64,000 nucleotides of DNA. Origin: Hsuehochloa calcarea. Its lineage: Eukaryota > Streptophyta > Magnoliopsida > Poales > Poaceae. Numbering within the stretch: the first letter of the stretch is position 1; every line of letters starts with the position of its first letter. The translations under genes were made by a program, and so were the position numbers. The notes beneath the pieces are model-generated. The model saw only the letters and a list, made by a program, of their open reading frames with translations. It was not told where the DNA came from and searched no databases. This document shows, piece after piece, positions 60,409 through 64,000 of this stretch. Where the stretch lies: contig CM070602.1 of the NCBI GenBank assembly GCA_036346395.1, positions 13,835,098-13,899,097 on the forward strand. The letters are read 5' to 3'.

Positions 60409-61752
60409 TGTGAGAGCCGCCGGGCGATTTAATTTGTAATGCTTAACCTTTCTGTTGGTCCTAGCATTACCAATAAAATAAAATTTCCCCGCTCTCAGTG
60501 TATATGTACTTCTCAGAACTGCAGTACACATACACCTTCCACAAAAATAGCATCAATTCCATACACAAGGTATTACATTATTGAAAATTTCATAATTTAC
60601 ATATGTTCAACATACACTAAGATTTCATACAAAAGTTAAGTCTGCAGTGGAAAAACACTTGCCAATAGATGGCAGGAACAAAAGCCAACTGACTGCCCTT
60701 ACCCATAAGGTAACCGACCGAAAACGCCCAAGCTAGTCATCGAGAATGTAGTCAGCCTCACCCTCGTTAACCCCTTGGGGGTCAACCTCCTCTGCAGCAA
60801 ATAGACAATGTAGTTGAGTACAAAAATGTACTCGTAAGACTTACGATTAACAAACCTATACATAGCTACATGCAAGCTTAATTCAATAGAGATGGCCATG
60901 TAGTTTATTTTCAGCGTAAAGCCATATTTAATTTGCAACAATATCATAGATTGAAGGCAACTTGTTAAAACAATTTTTAATTGTTCAAATATCAGTGAGA
61001 CAATAATTATAAGCATAATTAACATCCTAGAGGTGACATCCCACATCGCCACATCAATGGCACGAATTACCCATTTGTACCACTCAATCTCAAGTTTTAT
61101 CAAAATGTTATAGTCTAACTCTTGAAAGACCTCTCCAAGCGTATCTATAACCCAGGACGTGACTATTCGAATAGTTTAAAACCTGCAGGGGTGTACAACT
61201 TTACCCACATGTCAGACCGCCTTTTTGCCAAGCTATAGAGCACACTTCCTTAGGTATGCCAGCCAGGCTAAGTCCTACGAGACATTTTCCAATATTGTGT
61301 ATTAACTACGAGTCGCCCGTATGGATAGAAACCCATACGTTGTGTCGGGGTCATTGTAAAGCCTCAGTCAACTACCCCTCAGGGTAAAGCCTCGGACAAC
61401 TACAATGCCCCTCGGTGTGGAGAACCTACCCGGAACTCCACCCCCGCACACCCAACACATATCATTTCTCTTTTTTTTTCACACAACACACACAACCTCC
61501 TGCGACTCGGAGCTAACACACGCCAAAGTAATAAGTCAAGAGAGGTTCCATATATCTCTCATGTGGTTGCACGTGAGAATGCCTGGTTCAGTGGGGCAAG
61601 ATGTTTGGTCCTTGTTGATTCGGGCACACAATCACACACCCGATAATCACACCATCGTCCATGTGCCCAAATCTAAATCCTTTTTGTTTGCATTTTTAGT
61701 TTTTCCAACTATGATACATACATGAGTACCCTAACTCAATTAATAAAAGTTA

Positions 61753-62811
61753 TGTTGTACTTGACCATCGTCGAAGCGATGATACCCAGACTACCGTTCT
61801 AAGTATGGCTAAGCGAGAACAACTCGTATACTAAATATAAAGTGCCAAGAGCCCATCAAGCGAGCTCTAAATCACAGCGGATATAAACTTAGGCTCAATG
61901 GTAAATGATGGATATTTACCTACAGTTCTGACGAGGATCTGATAATCCTCATTTTATCTTTTATCTATAATTCTTATTAGGGGTAAATATGATGTCACGT
62001 AGTCCCCAGAAGTACCCCTTATATTTATAAGGGAGAGGCCTACCAAGTGATTGCAAGTTCTCCTACAATCACCCCTATAGTCGTAAGTCTTACTACGACT
62101 ATGACATGGTCGTAAGTCTTTCTACGACCATTACCCAGTCGTAAGTCCTTCTACGACTATTGCCCAGTCGTAAGTTCTGCTACGACCTGTACCTAGTCGT
62201 AAGTCCTTCTACGACTATTGCCCAGTCGTAAGCTCTACTACGACTTGTACCCAGTCGTAAGTCCTGCTACGACCAAGTCAACCACGACCACCTTATAATC
62301 AATAAGACCTACAAGCGAGTGAGTCCAATTGATTAAGGAATCCAGACGGTCCACATGCACTATTATTCTGCGTAGTAATAGTGCTTAAATACCCCATTAC
62401 CTCTGAAAGATAACTGCCAAACGGCGTGAAGGAGCCACTACGCCGGTAATTATTGCCATCATGTGCCCATTACTGGCTTGATTAGGCGCCTCTTCAGCAG
62501 GGGAAAACGGCTACTCCTTCACGACTATATAAAGGCATCAATCAGAAGGACAAGGAGAGGGCAAAACAAGAGCCAATCGAGGACAATCAAGAGAAAGACA
62601 AGTACTGTTCTTTGTAATAGTCTTAGTTTCTGGCTTGATTGTTGAGAATACAGTCAATACCACACACACACAGGAGTAGGGTTGTTCTTCTCCCCGGAGA
62701 AGGCCTGAACCTGTATAAAAATCCTGTGTCAATCGCTCTGCCTGATTTCATCTCTAGGAGACCCCCCGAATCAAACAATCTTTACGTAAGATCGGTTCTA
62801 AAACACCAACA
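61753..62811 (+). mobile_element. Solo LTR of a second family, 1059 bp
   Basis: Ends TGTTG and CAACA are perfect inverted repeats. Flanks AGTTA (61748-61752) and AGTTT (62812-62816) fit a 5-bp target duplication with one mismatch. A TATA box (CTATATAAAGG, 62524) and a U5-like region with CACACACACACAGGAGTAGGG are placed as in a plus-strand LTR. No primer-binding site follows, so it is solo. It carries the hairpin array 62079-62275. Confidence 0.68.
62079..62275. repeat. Array of ~33-bp hairpin units in the LTR
   Basis: Six or seven units of the form CCCAGTCGTAAGTCCTTCTACGACTATTG. In each, AGTCGTA pairs with TACGACT around a loop of about 8 bases, so every unit can form a small stem-loop. The copies vary mainly in the loop and spacer (for example AAGTTCTGC, AAGCTCTAC), while the pairing arms are conserved. 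It lies about 250 bp upstream of the LTR's TATA box. Confidence 0.88.
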
Positions 62812-63110
62812 AGTTTAATTAACTATTCAGGTAAACAATCGCGAACTGGGAAATAACTTGCCAACATAGCATGCATACATACAATTGAAATTAAAATATT
62901 AGCATGCGCAATTAATGGGATCAACGTGCATCAAAGGAGAACTGCTTGCCTTGCTGTAGATAATCTTCTTGCTTCCGAGGATCACTCTTGTAAGTACCCG
63001 AATTATCAAAATATATCGATCGAGCAAAACAACGAATAAGAACGAAAAACACCAAAATAACCAAAACTTAACTTCATCCAATCATGTATACATAGTAGGT
63101 AGAGTAATAT

Positions 63111-64000
63111 TTCACAAGCATTTTAGGTGAAAATTTTAGTCCAAAATGAATTTATTTGGATTTTCATTTGGGTCAGTCCTCCGACCACAGCGAAGTTCTC
63201 GACCATATGGTACATAGATATCATTTTTCTTTAAGTCTCCTATAAACTTCAAAAGGAGCTATAGAAATGGTTGCACATACTTACTTGAATTGCCACGTCA
63301 TTATATTCGGCAAAAAATATTATCATGACTCGTCTTGGCTTGACGATTCGATATTTCCCCCCAAACGACATCAAGCTCCTTATCCTCGATAAATCGAGGG
63401 GAAAAGAGAACTTGTTAGTTTGGGAAGGATTACTTACAAGAGTCGGAATCTATTGAGGGTCTTTGGGGATCTCTACCTCCGCCGACGGAGTTATGATCAC
63501 CATAGGATCTGGAACAAGTTATGGCCCTGACGCCTGCTCGGGGGCTTCCTCGACCACTTTCTCCCCAAGAATTCTAACCTGAGGGAAGTCCCGGTCGAGG
63601 ACTACTTTGACCACTTGATCTTCTGGTATATTCTGGTCGGAAATGACCGGAACGCCAGAAGATCTACACAAATGAAGAGAGAAAATTTGTAAGTTCAAGA
63701 TCACCAGAGACATGTAAGGTATGCACTCATATGACTACTTCATTTGTACATACTCAGTCAATTTTTTGGTCTTGACATTGAAGCGCGTCGGTTTAAAATC
63801 CGTAGCACTCACCTTCCTCTTCTTTTCAACCGATTTCGCCAGTTCTGAACTAGTAGGGTTGGTTGTACCCTTTACACTCTCCGACATGGGATCAGAAGTA
63901 ATATTCTCATCCAGCTGGTCGAGGATAACATTCATGATCGTTAGATCGGAGGGTGTAGATTCTTCGGTCTACAAAACAGTTGCTTCAACAGCAACTTGCT
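63111..64000 (-). other. Transposon-like coding remnant at the window edge
   Basis: On the - strand two exon-like frames are visible, 63735-63935 (with K-R-K-V-S-A-T-D-F-K-P-T-R-F-N-V-K-T-K-K-L) and about 63519-63670 (S-S-G-V-P-V-I-S-D-Q-N). Between them lies a possible intron (about 63665-63735). The lysine-rich motif reminds me of accessory frames of rice gypsy-type elements, but I cannot name the family. The frame may continue beyond the window. Confidence 0.35.

Larger units (their letters stand above)
60409..63110 (-). mobile_element. LTR fragment, family copy F, interrupted by another LTR
   Basis: The 3' end on the - strand is a decayed terminus (plus-strand TGTGAGAGCC...AATTTGTAAT at 60409). 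Inside are GAGTACAAAAATGTACTC (60816-60833) and the shared block with CTATTCGAATAG at 61163-61174. A different LTR (61753-62811) interrupts it, and the sequence resumes at 62812 with the same kind of A/T-rich 5' part. The right end is not clear (about 63100-63240) and no 5-bp duplication could be assigned. Confidence 0.6.

Noticed and set aside
62079..62275. CRISPR-like palindromic repeats
   Set aside because: There are no distinct spacers; the repeat lies inside an LTR of a plant genome.
1..64000. tRNA, rRNA or snRNA genes
   Set aside because: I looked for B-box-like GGTTCGANTCC motifs and known rRNA stretches by eye and found none convincing; a tRNA or covariance-model scan would be decisive.

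Overview
The window is nuclear DNA from a grass, most like a rice relative (Oryzeae). Its genes have GT-AG introns, its GC-rich coding starts sit in AT-rich intergenic DNA, and it carries dense nested LTR retrotransposons, hAT miniature elements and a Helitron. The species cannot be fixed by eye.

I reconstruct four protein genes exon by exon with unbroken frames. (1) A YIPF6/YIP4-type Golgi membrane protein, + strand, 9641-13034, 3 exons, 281 aa. (2) A polypyrimidine-tract-binding protein homologue (PTBP3 type), + strand, 17607-25931, 14 exons, 444 aa. (3) A LIKE-COV (DUF502) membrane protein, - strand, 26937-34251, 7 exons, 260 aa, convergent with gene 2. (4) A group-X-like AP2/ERF transcription factor, - strand, 47088-49052, 2 exons, 342 aa. 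A small single-exon gene of unknown function (15943-16323, +) is plausible. They are separate housekeeping and regulatory loci with no visible pathway link.

Three broken genes are readable: a Myb/SANT-like gene with a premature stop (2549-3330, -), a DRT102/RpiB-domain gene cut by a solo LTR (3697-9040, +), and a hAT transposase gene cut by a solo LTR (about 34600-39800, -).

The rest is mainly transposon sequence. One non-coding LTR family, about 3-4 kb long with TGTAAC...ACA ends, is present seven times (3843-8902, 36139-39367, 40264-43216, 43217-45802, 49674-53214, 55991-59823, 60409 to about 63100). Three copies are solo LTRs with 5-bp target duplications (GCCCG, GCAAC, CTATC). Two have a tRNA-Met-like primer-binding site beside them. 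Nine hAT elements with 8-bp target duplications are delimited, several in introns. Intron 12 of the PTB gene holds a ~407-bp tandem repeat carrying two hAT elements. Intron 5 of the COV gene holds a 2-kb non-autonomous Helitron. Three further arrays stand out: a perfectly duplicated ~310-bp segment with TA tracts inside a solo LTR, a ~24-bp minisatellite inside another LTR, and a ~33-bp array of small hairpins at 62079-62275.

Layout: 1-9040 broken genes and a nested solo LTR; 9641-13034 YIP gene; 13448-15508 miniature elements; 15943-16323 small gene; 17607-34251 the PTB/COV convergent pair; 34600-45802 hAT remnant and LTR cluster; 47088-49250 ERF gene; 49674-64000 LTR elements. I saw no new defence or metabolic system. 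The unusual material is transposon nesting and tandem-repeat structure.
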